The notes under the pieces are model-generated. The model made no database searches, was not told where the DNA came from, and worked only from the letters and a program-made list of their open reading frames with translations. Source: Acidobacteriota bacterium (GTDB taxonomy: Bacteria; Acidobacteriota; Vicinamibacteria; Vicinamibacterales; SCN-69-37). Taken from it: a stretch of 64,000 bases of DNA. The DNA is taken from contig JADJUS010000022.1 of assembly GCA_016716905.1 (NCBI GenBank), positions 310,001 to 374,000 of the forward strand, given 5' to 3'. Both the position numbers and the translations under genes were made by a program. Positions 53,314 through 61,790 of this stretch are shown here, piece after piece (the stretch's first letter is position 1; the number at the start of each line of letters is the position of its first letter).

Positions 53314-54261
53314 CTACGCCTTGGCGCGCGCCCGGCTCGCCCCGGTCGTCGCTGGCGCGGGGGTCTTCTTCGTCAACAGGATCGCAATCGCGGCCGCGAT
53401 GAAAACCGTCGAGTAGGTGCCGCTGATGATGCCCACCAGAAGGGTGAAGGCAAACCCTTCGAGGACCTCGCCGCCAAACATGTAGAGGCCGAAGACGGCC
53501 AGGAACGTCGTGCCGGCGGTGATGACCGTGCGCGACAGGGTCTGGTTGACGCTGGTGTTCACCTGCACTTCCAGGTTGTCCTTGCGCAGCATGCGGGCGT
53601 TTTCACGCACGCGGTCGAAGACCACGATGGTGTCATTCACCGAGTAGCCGGTCATGGTCAGCAACGCCGCCACGATATTGAGCGAAAGCTCGTAGCCGAA
53701 CCAGTTGAGAAAGACCAGGGTCACGACGACGTCGTGCAAGGTCGCGACAATGGCGCCAAACGCGAACGTAAATCGGAACCGGAATCCGATGTAGATCATG
53801 ATTCCGGCGATGGCCGTCAACGTCGAATAGATCCCTTTGCGCTGCAAATCCTGGCCGACGACCGGGCCGACGATTTCCGTGCTCTGCCTGCTGAACGCGC
53901 CGATTCCGGCTTTGCGAATCAGCGCATCGACCTGTTCAGCCGCGTCATCAAGCGTGGTGCCTTCCTCAACCGCAACCAACTGCGGCAACCGGACGAGGAC
54001 CTGGTTTTCGGAAGGCTGACCAAAACGCTGAACGGTTTTGGCACCCGGCATGCTCGCCAGCGCGTCCCGTACTGCGTCTTCGGTGACCGGTTGGTCGAAC
54101 TTGAGGACCAGGGCCGTGCCGCCAGAGAAGTCGACGCCCAGCTTGGGCCCCCCCTGCGCGATAATCTGGCCCAGGCCGGCGACGATGATGACGGCTGAGA
54201 CGGCAATCGCGTGCCACCGCCATTTAATGAAGTTGAAGTTGGTCGATCCAAGAATCTGCAT
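53314..54261 (-). CDS. secF: Protein translocase subunit SecF
   Basis: 315 residues. Six-helix RND-type protein that works with SecD to pull exported proteins across the inner membrane using the proton gradient. The SecF motifs LGVDFSGGTALVLKF and GYSVNDTIVVFDRVREN are present. It begins 18 nt after secD. Confidence 0.95.
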   Translation of the reverse strand: MQILGSTNFNFIKWRWHAIAVSAVIIVAGLGQIIAQGGPKLGVDFSGGTALVLKFDQPVTEDAVRDALASMPGAKTVQRFGQPSENQVLVRLPQLVAVEEGTTLDDAAEQVDALIRKAGIGAFSRQSTEIVGPVVGQDLQRKGIYSTLTAIAGIMIYIGFRFRFTFAFGAIVATLHDVVVTLVFLNWFGYELSLNIVAALLTMTGYSVNDTIVVFDRVRENARMLRKDNLEVQVNTSVNQTLSRTVITAGTTFLAVFGLYMFGGEVLEGFAFTLLVGIISGTYSTVFIAAAIAILLTKKTPAPATTGASRARAKA

Positions 54262-54279
54262 GGTGCTCCGTCCGGCGAA

Positions 54280-55842
54280 TCAGATGCTCAGGCGGGCCGT
54301 GCCGGGCCGCCGTGAGAGCGAAATTTCAAACAACGTGCGCGACACGAACACGGCCGTGAACACGTTGGAAATCAAACCAAAGAACAACGTCGTGGCAAAT
54401 CCGCGGATGGGCCCGGTGCCGAACTGGAACAGGAACCCGGCGGCGATGAGTGACGCCACGTGTGTGTCAAGAATGGTGACAAAGACGCGGTCGAACCCGG
54501 CGGCCACGGCCTGTCGCGCGCCCTTCCCGTTGGCGATTTCTTCACGGATGCGCTCGTAAATGAGCACGTTGGAATCCACGCCCATGCCGATGGTCAGGAT
54601 GAAGCCGGCGATGCCAGGCAACGTCATGACCGCGCCCATGTACGCCATGAAACCCATCAGGATCATGAGGTTGAGCGCGATGGAGAGCACGGCGTTGATG
54701 CCGGCCAGTTTGTAGTACGCGAGCATGAACAGGCCGACCAGGATGAGGCCGGCAATCGAGGCCCGTACGCCTGAGCGCACCGACGCTTCGCCCAGCGTGG
54801 CGCCGACCGAACGTTCTTCCATGTAGGTCAGCGACGCCGGCAGCGCGCCGGACCGGAGCACGAGCGACAGGTCCGCCACTTCCTGCTGGGAGAACGTGCC
54901 GGTGATTTGCGCATCCGCCTGGGTGATGGGTCCTTCAATGACGGGAGCCGACACCACCCGGTTGTCGAGGATGATCGCCAGGTAGCGGCCCACGTTCGCG
55001 GTGGTGACGCGGCTGAACTTCGTCACGCCATCACTCTTGAGCGAGAATCCGACGGCCGGCTGCCCAATCAGGTCGATCGTGGACTTGGCATTGCGCAGGT
55101 CGTTGCCGGTGATGACCGGCACGCGGCCCACGAGGTAAAACGAAGCGCCGGCCTGCCCCGCCACCGCCGCGCCCTGCACCACTTCCTGGCCCTCGGGCGC
55201 CTTGCCCCCGAACGGCGCAAGCAAGGTCGCTTCGTCGGGCGCCGGTCCGGATTCCACGAGCTTGAGTTCCAGCACCGCCGTGCTGCTGATGAGTTCCTTC
55301 GCGCGGGGGATGTCGGTCACACCCGGCAACAGCACCACGATCTGGTTGCCGGCGCTGCCGTACTCGGCCACTTCGGGCTCCGAGACGCCATATTCATTGA
55401 CGCGGCGCTCGATGGTCTGGATGGCCTGCGTGACCGCCTCCCGCCGCCGATCGACATCGATGTTCGGCTTCATGCGGTAGATGTACGACCCGCCCACGCC
55501 GGTCTCGCGGTCAAAACTGAGGCCCACCTGATCCTGCGCCAGCTGCCGGAACTGCTGGTCGCGATCGGGCGGCACACCATCAACCTGGAATGTCGTATTG
55601 CTCGTCGCCCGCACACTACCGACCGTCACGCCGGCGTCCTTGAGCGCGACGCTCAACTGCTCCGAGCTGGTTTCGGTCTCAAGTTCCAACGCGTCCTGCG
55701 TGTTGACGCGCAGCACGAGATACACGCCGCCCTGAAGGTCCAACCCGAGCTTGATCTTGTCCTTGGGTGGATAAAACGACACCGCAGCCAAGATGGCCAC
55801 GGCGACGATTGCGATCACTTTCCAACGAAGGTTCTTATACAT
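54280..55842 (-). CDS. secD: Protein translocase subunit SecD
   Basis: 520 residues. The first helix is followed by KIKLGLDLQGGVYLVLRVNT and a large periplasmic P1 domain. The RND membrane half contains the SecD proton-path motif LTIGMGVDSNVLIYERIREE. It starts 3 nt after the yajC stop and partners SecF. Confidence 0.95.
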   Translation of the reverse strand: MYKNLRWKVIAIVAVAILAAVSFYPPKDKIKLGLDLQGGVYLVLRVNTQDALELETETSSEQLSVALKDAGVTVGSVRATSNTTFQVDGVPPDRDQQFRQLAQDQVGLSFDRETGVGGSYIYRMKPNIDVDRRREAVTQAIQTIERRVNEYGVSEPEVAEYGSAGNQIVVLLPGVTDIPRAKELISSTAVLELKLVESGPAPDEATLLAPFGGKAPEGQEVVQGAAVAGQAGASFYLVGRVPVITGNDLRNAKSTIDLIGQPAVGFSLKSDGVTKFSRVTTANVGRYLAIILDNRVVSAPVIEGPITQADAQITGTFSQQEVADLSLVLRSGALPASLTYMEERSVGATLGEASVRSGVRASIAGLILVGLFMLAYYKLAGINAVLSIALNLMILMGFMAYMGAVMTLPGIAGFILTIGMGVDSNVLIYERIREEIANGKGARQAVAAGFDRVFVTILDTHVASLIAAGFLFQFGTGPIRGFATTLFFGLISNVFTAVFVSRTLFEISLSRRPGTARLSI

Positions 55843-55845
55843 GTT

Positions 55846-56199
55846 CTAAAGTCCGCCAGAGTCCTTGACCACCGGATCCTGCCCCTGATACCCGCCCACC
55901 GACGCTTTGGCCACCTCGATCTTGACCTTGTCGGCGATCTGGATCTGCACAGAGGCGTCCGAAAGCTTGGTCACCTGCCCATAGATGCCGCTGGTGGTAA
56001 TGACCTTGTCCCCCACCTGAAGCGCGTTCTGGAACTCCTGAATCTTCTTCTGCCTGCGCCGCATTGGCAACAGGACGAGCAGGTAAAACACGCCCAGCAT
56101 GAGGGCAAATGGGAAAAGCTGGACCCAGATGCTCGGCTGCCCCGCCTGGGGCGGAGAGGCCAGGGCAACGACGGTCGGGAGGGATAAAAAGTCAGTCAT
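55846..56199 (-). CDS. yajC: Preprotein translocase subunit YajC
   Basis: 117 residues with a single membrane helix (LFPFALMLGVFYLLVLLPMR) followed by RRQKKIQEFQNALQVGDKVI and TSGIYGQVTKL, the YajC signature. An accessory part of the SecDF complex. The ATG directly follows the tgt stop with no gap. Confidence 0.93.
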   Translation of the reverse strand: MTDFLSLPTVVALASPPQAGQPSIWVQLFPFALMLGVFYLLVLLPMRRRQKKIQEFQNALQVGDKVITTSGIYGQVTKLSDASVQIQIADKVKIEVAKASVGGYQGQDPVVKDSGGL

Positions 56200-57360
56200 T
56201 TACATCACTTGTCGGCGGGAAAACGTCCGATGGAACTCTTGTCTGAATTTGTCAAAGGTTCCGAACTCAATAGCCTTCCTAATCGCCCTCATGGTGTCAA
56301 GGTAAAAGTGGAGATTGTGGACCGTATTCAGGGTGGCCGCCGTCATCTCGCCCACCATATATAGATGACGCAGATAGGCCCGTGAGTGGCGGCGGCAGGT
56401 CGGACATTCGCACTCGGGATCGGGCGGGTTCAGGTCCTCGGCGTATCGGGCGTTTTTGATCGAGATCAGGCCGTGGCGGGTCAGGAGCTGGCCGTTGCGC
56501 GCGTTGCGCGTGGGCAACACGCAGTCGAACATGTCGATGCCGCGCGCCACACATTCGACCAGGTCATCGGGCATGCCGGTGCCCATCAGGTACCTCGGCC
56601 GGTCTTCGGGCAACTGCGCCGCGGTGTGGCCGACCACCTCGTACATCAGATCGACGGGTTCGCCGACCGAGAGTCCACCAATCGCGTAGGCCTCGAAGTC
56701 CATCGCCACGGTGCCGGCAACGCTGCGGTCGCGCAGGTCCAGGTGTGTGCCGCCCTGGATGATGCCAAACTGCGCCTGCCCTGGTGTGGCGCGTGTCACG
56801 TCGGGGGCCTCGCCCGTCTGCACCGCCAGAAACCGATCGCGGCCGCGACGGGCCCACCGCAAGGTGCGCTCCATCGCCGCTTCCACCACGCCGCGATCGG
56901 CGGGCCATGGCGCGCACTCATCGAAGATCATGGCCACGTCGGACCCGAGCCGCGCCTGGATGTCGACCACGGACTCCGGCGTGAGCAGGTGCGCGCTGCC
57001 GTCAATGTGTGAACGAAACGCCGCGCCTTCCTCGGTGATCGTGCGCTGGCCGGTGAGGCTGAAGACCTGGTAGCCGCCTGAGTCGGTCAGGATGGGCCGC
57101 TCCCATCCCATGAACGCGTGCAACCCGCCGGCGCGGCTGATCAACTCGTCGCCGGGACGCAGGTGCAGGTGGTAGGTGTTGGCGAGGATGATCTCCGGGT
57201 CAAGCGCGATGATTTGATCGTGCGTGAGGCCCTTGACCGCCGCGCGCGTACCGACCGGCATGAACACCGGCGTCTCGATCTCGCCGTGCGCAAGGCGCAC
57301 GCGGCCGCGGCGGGCGCGGCCATCGGTGGCGATTACGTGGAACCCGAAATCGGCTGGCAC
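56200..57360 (-). CDS. tgt: Queuine tRNA-ribosyltransferase Tgt
   Basis: 386 residues. It exchanges guanine-34 for the queuosine precursor in tRNAs with GUN anticodons. Catalytic regions are ILTDSGGYQVFSL and FDCVLPTRNARNG (nucleophile Asp). The zinc site is CECPTCRRHSRAYLRH with a downstream His. The start is a GTG with TATAGG 8 nt upstream. It leads the tgt-yajC-secDF-uppP unit, a classical order. Confidence 0.95.
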   Translation of the reverse strand: MPADFGFHVIATDGRARRGRVRLAHGEIETPVFMPVGTRAAVKGLTHDQIIALDPEIILANTYHLHLRPGDELISRAGGLHAFMGWERPILTDSGGYQVFSLTGQRTITEEGAAFRSHIDGSAHLLTPESVVDIQARLGSDVAMIFDECAPWPADRGVVEAAMERTLRWARRGRDRFLAVQTGEAPDVTRATPGQAQFGIIQGGTHLDLRDRSVAGTVAMDFEAYAIGGLSVGEPVDLMYEVVGHTAAQLPEDRPRYLMGTGMPDDLVECVARGIDMFDCVLPTRNARNGQLLTRHGLISIKNARYAEDLNPPDPECECPTCRRHSRAYLRHLYMVGEMTAATLNTVHNLHFYLDTMRAIRKAIEFGTFDKFRQEFHRTFSRRQVM

Positions 57361-57368
57361 ACCGATAG

Positions 57369-57376
57369 CCTATAAT
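57369..57376. promoter_or_regulatory. Overlapping divergent -10 elements for tgt and ddl
   Basis: On the plus strand TATAAT (57371-57376) lies 9 nt before the ddl GTG. On the minus strand TATAGG (57374-57369) lies 8 nt before the tgt GTG. The two share four base pairs, and only 25 nt separate the start codons, so polymerase binding should be mutually exclusive. Confidence 0.6.
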
Positions 57377-57385
57377 GGCCCTTCC

Positions 57386-58513
57386 GTGAAACGTCTTCGA
57401 ATCGGCGTATTACATGGTGGACGATCGGGCGAACATGAAGTGTCGATCGCCTCTGCCGCCGCAGTGTTCGCGAACCTGGATCGCACGCGGTATGAACCCG
57501 TCGCCATTCGGATCGAGAAAGACGGCCGCTGGGTGCTCGCCGATCGGCCGCCCACGGCAGCGTCGGCCGCCGACGTCATCAGCCAGATGCGCGAGGCCGA
57601 CGGCCCTTCGGGCGGACGCGAAGTGTTGATGCCGGCGCGCCCGGGCGACGACACGCTGCTGCTCGTGAACCAGGATCGGTCCGCCGTGACCGGCCTCGGA
57701 CTGGACGTCATCTTCCCGGTGTTGCACGGCCCCTACGGCGAAGACGGCACCGTGCAGGGCCTGCTCGATCTCGCCAATGTCGCGTACGTGGGCTGCGGCG
57801 TGCTGGCCTCAGCCACCGGCATGGACAAGGACGTGGCGAAAACATTGGTTCAGGCGCGCGGCCTGCGCGTGGCGCCGTGGGTGGTGGTGCGTGCGGCGCA
57901 GTGGAACGCCGACCGCGACGCCGTGGCGCGCCGCGTCAACGACACACTCACCTACCCCGTCTTCGTCAAGCCCGCGAACCTGGGCTCGAGCCTCGGGATC
58001 TCGAAGGTGCAGACGCCGGACGGCCTTGGCGCCGCGATCGATCTCGCGGCAGGGTTTGATCCCAAAGTCGTGGTGGAGACCGGCGTCACCGGCGCGCGCG
58101 AAATTGAATGCGGCGTGCTCGGCAACGACGCACCCGAGGCATCGGTGCCGGGCGAGATCGTGCCCTCGGGTGAGTTCTACGACTTCGACGCGAAGTACTT
58201 GAGCGGCGCCTCCCGTGAAGTGATCCCGGCCGAGTTGCCGCGCGCGATCGCCGACGAAGTGCGCCGCCAGTCACTTGTGGCCTTTGACGCCATCGAAGGC
58301 ACGGGTCTGGCGCGCGTGGACTTCCTGCTCGCCTCATCCGGCGAATTGTTTCTCAACGAGATCAACACGATGCCGGGCTTCACCACCATCAGCATGTACG
58401 CCAAGCTGTGGGCCGCAAGCGGCGTGACCTATCCCGCACTCATCGATCGCCTCGTGGCGCTCGCGCTTGAGCGCCACGCACGTCAGCAACAACGCCGCAT
58501 CAGCGCGTTCTGA
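57386..58513 (+). CDS. ddl: D-alanine-D-alanine ligase
   Basis: 375 residues from GTG. ATP-grasp enzyme that makes the D-Ala-D-Ala end of peptidoglycan stems. The N-terminal IGVLHGGRSGEHEVSIASA is the family signature. The ATP-grasp core contains YPVFVKPANLGSSLGISKV and the metal site LFLNEINTMPGFTTISMY. The frame is open upstream antisense to tgt, but the conserved protein begins at this GTG. Confidence 0.94.
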   Translation: MKRLRIGVLHGGRSGEHEVSIASAAAVFANLDRTRYEPVAIRIEKDGRWVLADRPPTAASAADVISQMREADGPSGGREVLMPARPGDDTLLLVNQDRSAVTGLGLDVIFPVLHGPYGEDGTVQGLLDLANVAYVGCGVLASATGMDKDVAKTLVQARGLRVAPWVVVRAAQWNADRDAVARRVNDTLTYPVFVKPANLGSSLGISKVQTPDGLGAAIDLAAGFDPKVVVETGVTGAREIECGVLGNDAPEASVPGEIVPSGEFYDFDAKYLSGASREVIPAELPRAIADEVRRQSLVAFDAIEGTGLARVDFLLASSGELFLNEINTMPGFTTISMYAKLWAASGVTYPALIDRLVALALERHARQQQRRISAF

Positions 58514-58834
58514 CCCTCGCCGCGCACGTCCGCCGGCCAATCGCGAAGCGGCACACCCTGTCAAGTTTTGACAACAAATCGCATTTTGTGCTTGACAGAG
58601 TTTTCATCTCATCCATAATCTACATCTTGCGTGACGACGGACGGCTCAGCCCATCTATTGGGTACGGAGGGTCCGAGTTGAGCGACTTGAGAGACGAGAT
58701 GCCAGGTGCGTGACGTTAACCGCGCCTGCCACGGAGCGAGGGGCACCCCACAGCGGGTCATGCGAGTCGAAAGACCGCGACGGCTGCGGTGAGGACGAGC
58801 CCACGCGATCCCTAATGAAGGGGGGGAAAACCAC
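58514..58834. ncRNA. Leader or non-coding part of a short terminated transcript
   Basis: After the ddl stop there is a strong promoter (58592-58619). About 210 nt of non-coding sequence follow before a 17-codon ORF, then an intrinsic terminator. I do not recognise the leader as 6S RNA, SRP RNA or any known riboswitch. It may be a small RNA in its own right, or the untranslated region of the tiny ORF. Confidence 0.45.
58592..58619 (+). promoter_or_regulatory. Strong promoter of the short transcript
   Basis: TTGACA (58592-58597), 16 nt, CATAAT (58614-58619). A second TTGACA at 58568-58573 lacks a matching -10. Confidence 0.72.
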
Positions 58835-58888
58835 ATGGCCAAGAAAGCAGCCAAGAAGGCAGCGAAGAAGGGCGGCAAGAAGCGCTAG
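58835..58888 (+). CDS. 17-residue Lys/Ala-rich peptide (histone-H1-tail-like)
   Basis: The ORF encodes MAKKAAKKAAKKGGKKR: eight Lys, one Arg, five Ala and two Gly. It is preceded by a GGGGGG ribosome-binding site and followed 21 nt later by an intrinsic terminator. The AAKK repeats resemble the Lys/Ala tails of bacterial H1-like proteins, so nucleic-acid binding is plausible. The ORF is very short, so it could also be a leader peptide or chance. Its coding status rests on the ribosome-binding site, promoter and terminator surrounding it. Confidence 0.5.
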   Translation: MAKKAAKKAAKKGGKKR

Positions 58889-58909
58889 TCGCTTTTTGCA
58901 CCACAAAGG

Positions 58910-58942
58910 AAAAAGGGGGCGACTGTCGCCCCCTTTTTTTTT
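58910..58942. terminator. Intrinsic terminator of the short transcript
   Basis: Stem GGGGGCGA/TCGCCCCC with a 3-nt loop, flanked by an A-run and a T-run of nine. It also touches the stop of the convergent HEAT-cyclophilin gene, so it probably works in both directions. Confidence 0.9.
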
Positions 58943-61070
58943 ATCTGAGCTCTTTCCCGTCCCAGATGCGCACGCGGTCGATGACGTCGTGCAGCGAGAG
59001 TTGATCCACCAGCTCCATCCCCTTCACCACCTGGCCAAACACCGTGTAGCGACCGTCCAGATGCGGTTGTGGTGAATGCGTGATGAAGAACTGACTGCCC
59101 CCGGTGTCGCGCCCGGACAGCGCCATGCCCACCGTGCCCCGCAGAAATGGCAGCGAACTCAACTCGTCAGGAATCGAAAACCCCGGGCCGCCTGCGCCAT
59201 CACCCCGTGGGTCGCCGGTCTGCACCACAAAGTTCGGCACCAGCCGGTGAATCTGCAATCCGTTGAAAAACCCTGCCTGCGCGAGCGCGACGAAGTTCAG
59301 AGTGGTAAGCGGCGCTTCAACCACGTTGAGGGCGATTTCAATGGTGCCGAGCCGCGTCTCGATCATCGCGACGGGCGTGACCGTCGGGTGCAGCAGCGCG
59401 GCCGACTCAAAAAACTCCGGCGCGTGGCGCAGGGGTGCGGGCCGGCTGGGCGCAGCCGTCGCGTCCCCCAACCCCTGCAGCAGTTCCGCCGCGCGCAGGC
59501 GCACCGGCCAGTCGCGATCCGCCAACGCCCGCGTGAGCACGGCCAGCGCCGGCTCCCCGCCGATCGCGCCAAGCGCGCCCAGCGTGGCCACGCGCGCATC
59601 CGTGGCCGCGTCGCTCAGGCTCCGGTCATAGGCCTTCGCGAGTGCGGCAGCCGACGCCGCGGTCTTGCGTTCGCCGATCAGGCGCGCCGCGGTGGCACGC
59701 ACCACGTAGTCGGGGCTCTCAAGCGCGGCAACCAGCCGCGCATCAAGATCAGGCGCGCCGGCCCGCGCCAGCGCCGTCAGCGCCGGTCCGCGCACGCGCT
59801 GGTCCTGGTCCTCAGTCAGTTCGATGAGACCCGACCGCACGCGGTCCGGTTCAAGCGTGCCAAGCGCGGTGGCCAGCGCCGCCCTCACCCTCCACTCGCG
59901 ATCGGCGCCGAGGCTCGATCCCACGAGGAGGAAGCGATCAGGGTCGATGCGCGCGGCGCCTGCGATCGCGGCGGCGCGCACGAGAGGGCGGGCATCGGCC
60001 AACCGATCGATCATGGCGTCGAAGCCGCTCGGGTCTTCAGTGGCGGCGAGCGCCGTCAACACTTCCAGGGTCATCATCAATGGGAATTTCGGCGTGGCGA
60101 GCAGGCGCAGCAACGCCGCGGCCGCCGGTGCCGACCCGCGGCGGCCAAGCGCACGAATCGCTGCCGTTCGCACACGCACGTCCACCGCAGGATCCAGCGC
60201 GAGTTTCTGTGCGAGCGCCAGTCCGTCCGGCGTCGCCGCCACACCGCGCAGCGCGAAGACCGGCGTATACACACCGGCGCTGTGGGCCAGCACCTCGAGC
60301 GCGGGCGCCGCGCGCGGGTCACCCACCCGCTGCAACGCATACGCCACCGGCCACCAGGCCGTGGCCGGCCGGCCGTCGGCCGTCAAGGCGACGCGCGCCA
60401 GCGCGTCGAAGTCGCGCAGACGCGCCAGCGCGAAGATGGCCAGACGGCACGCTTCCAGTTCGGGCGTTCTGGTATACGCCTCGTCATCGGGTGCGAGTGC
60501 GGCCATCTGCGGAATGCACGGAGCGAACGCGGCGGCGATGGCGGCCGCCGCGGGTGCGCGGAACGCGCTCGCCGCCGGGTCAGTCAGTTGTGCGCCGATG
60601 AGGCCCAGGCCCTCGGCGGCTCGACCACGCACCGTCGGGTCGGCATCAGCCAGAAGCCGTTGCAACGGCTCGGACGCTTCGGCACGACCAATGAGGCCCA
60701 GCGCAAACGCCGCCTGCCCGCGCACCGCGGGCTCGGCATCCAGCAACGCGGCCGCAAGCGCCGGTCCACCTTCGGCGATCCCCACGCGGCCTATGGCCAG
60801 TGCCGCGCGACCGCGCACCACCGGATCAAGATCAAACAGCAGCGACACCAGATCCGCCTGCCGCGCCGGCCGCGGCACCACCGGAGTCACCACGGCTTCG
60901 GCCGTCACACCCGGATCACGAAGCACACGCTGCGCCTCAAGTCGAAGCAGCCACGAAACCCGTTGATCGAGGGGCACCGGAGGCACGACTCGCTCGGGCG
61001 GAGCCACGACAGGCGCTGTGGCACACGACGCGGCGAACAACGACAACAGAAGGAAGTTGGCGATCTTCAC
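58941..61070 (-). CDS. HEAT-repeat and cyclophilin fusion lipoprotein
   Basis: 709 residues from the second of two tandem GTG codons. The signal ends in a lipobox (LFAASC). Residues about 60-560 form many HEAT-like repeats (VRGRAALAIGRVGIAEGGPA, VRGQAAFALGLIGRAEASEP, VRATAARLIGERKTAASAAA). The C-terminal 145 residues are a cyclophilin-type peptidyl-prolyl isomerase (VEAPLTTLNFVALAQAGFFN, HRLVPNFVVQTGDPRGDG, GGSQFFITHSPQPHLDGRYT). This is a periplasmic-facing folding catalyst on a large binding scaffold. TACGAT ends 6 nt before the chosen GTG. Confidence 0.9.
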   Translation of the reverse strand: MKIANFLLLSLFAASCATAPVVAPPERVVPPVPLDQRVSWLLRLEAQRVLRDPGVTAEAVVTPVVPRPARQADLVSLLFDLDPVVRGRAALAIGRVGIAEGGPALAAALLDAEPAVRGQAAFALGLIGRAEASEPLQRLLADADPTVRGRAAEGLGLIGAQLTDPAASAFRAPAAAAIAAAFAPCIPQMAALAPDDEAYTRTPELEACRLAIFALARLRDFDALARVALTADGRPATAWWPVAYALQRVGDPRAAPALEVLAHSAGVYTPVFALRGVAATPDGLALAQKLALDPAVDVRVRTAAIRALGRRGSAPAAAALLRLLATPKFPLMMTLEVLTALAATEDPSGFDAMIDRLADARPLVRAAAIAGAARIDPDRFLLVGSSLGADREWRVRAALATALGTLEPDRVRSGLIELTEDQDQRVRGPALTALARAGAPDLDARLVAALESPDYVVRATAARLIGERKTAASAAALAKAYDRSLSDAATDARVATLGALGAIGGEPALAVLTRALADRDWPVRLRAAELLQGLGDATAAPSRPAPLRHAPEFFESAALLHPTVTPVAMIETRLGTIEIALNVVEAPLTTLNFVALAQAGFFNGLQIHRLVPNFVVQTGDPRGDGAGGPGFSIPDELSSLPFLRGTVGMALSGRDTGGSQFFITHSPQPHLDGRYTVFGQVVKGMELVDQLSLHDVIDRVRIWDGKELR

Positions 61071-61076
61071 CACCCT

Positions 61077-61082
61077 ATCGTA
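61077..61082 (-). promoter_or_regulatory. -10 element TACGAT of the HEAT-cyclophilin gene
   Basis: Minus-strand TACGAT ends 6 nt before the second GTG (61070) and only 3 nt before the first (61073), favouring the second as start. Confidence 0.4.
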
Positions 61083-61106
61083 GCCGCTCGCCGTAAACCC
61101 GGCTGG

Positions 61107-61112
61107 TATACT
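61107..61112 (+). promoter_or_regulatory. Extended -10 TGGTATACT of the kinase gene
   Basis: TATACT preceded by TGG, ending 10 nt before the GTG at 61123. Confidence 0.5.
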
Positions 61113-61122
61113 CCCGCACACC

Positions 61123-61761
61123 GTGGAGTTTCGCTACCTCGCGATTGAAGGACCGGTCGGGCTGGGCAAAACGAGCCTCGCCGATCGGCTGGGCGCGAGG
61201 CTCGACGCCACCGTCGTGCTCGACGAGGTCGAGAACCCCTTCCTGGCAGACTTTTATGCCGGCCGCGCCGGGGCCGCCTTCCAGACACAGCTCTTTTATT
61301 CGCTGGCCCGCCACCGCCAGCAAATGGATCTGCGGCAGGGCGATCTCTTCAGTCAGGTCACGGTCTCCGACTACATTTTTGACCGCGATCGCATCTACGC
61401 CCACCTGAACCTCGACGACAACGAGCTCTTTATTTACCAGCGCCTCTACGAACTCCTGGCGCGGGACCTGCCGCAGCCCGACCTGGTTGTCTTTCTGCAA
61501 AGCCCGACCGACGTGCTGCGCCGGCGTGTGCGCGGGCGCGCGCGCCATGCCGAAGACGACCCGGCGCCTCCGTCCGAACGTTATCTGTCGGAGCTGAACG
61601 AGGCCTACAACCACTTCTTCTTCCACTACACGGCCACTCCGCTCCTCGTGGTGGAAACATCCCAGTTTGACCTGTCGTGGGGTGACGACGCGATTGACGA
61701 CCTGTTGCGTCAGATCAAGTCGATGTCCGGCGGCACGCGGTACTACGTGCCCCGCGGCTGA
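61123..61761 (+). CDS. Deoxynucleoside kinase family protein
   Basis: 212 residues from GTG. P-loop IEGPVGLGKTSLADRLG, then the substrate-binding Glu in VLDEVENPFL and the DR-type motif VSDYIFDRDRIYA, and a lid-like RRRVRGRARHAED. This fits the deoxyadenosine/deoxyguanosine kinase group that salvages deoxynucleosides. In some bacteria this domain is fused to or adjacent to folate genes; here accD and folC follow. Substrate choice cannot be read. Confidence 0.88.
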   Translation: MEFRYLAIEGPVGLGKTSLADRLGARLDATVVLDEVENPFLADFYAGRAGAAFQTQLFYSLARHRQQMDLRQGDLFSQVTVSDYIFDRDRIYAHLNLDDNELFIYQRLYELLARDLPQPDLVVFLQSPTDVLRRRVRGRARHAEDDPAPPSERYLSELNEAYNHFFFHYTATPLLVVETSQFDLSWGDDAIDDLLRQIKSMSGGTRYYVPRG

Positions 61762-61778
61762 CGCCCGGCGGCTGATGC

Positions 61779-61784
61779 TAGAGT
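61779..61784 (+). promoter_or_regulatory. Extended -10 TAGAGT of the accD-folC unit
   Basis: TGC precedes TAGAGT, which ends 6 nt before the accD ATG at 61791. Confidence 0.5.
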
Positions 61785-61790
61785 GATCCT

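Noticed and set aside
59076..61148. 690-codon plus-strand ORF
   Set aside because: Antisense of the HEAT-cyclophilin gene; the translation is low-complexity Arg/Gln/Gly.
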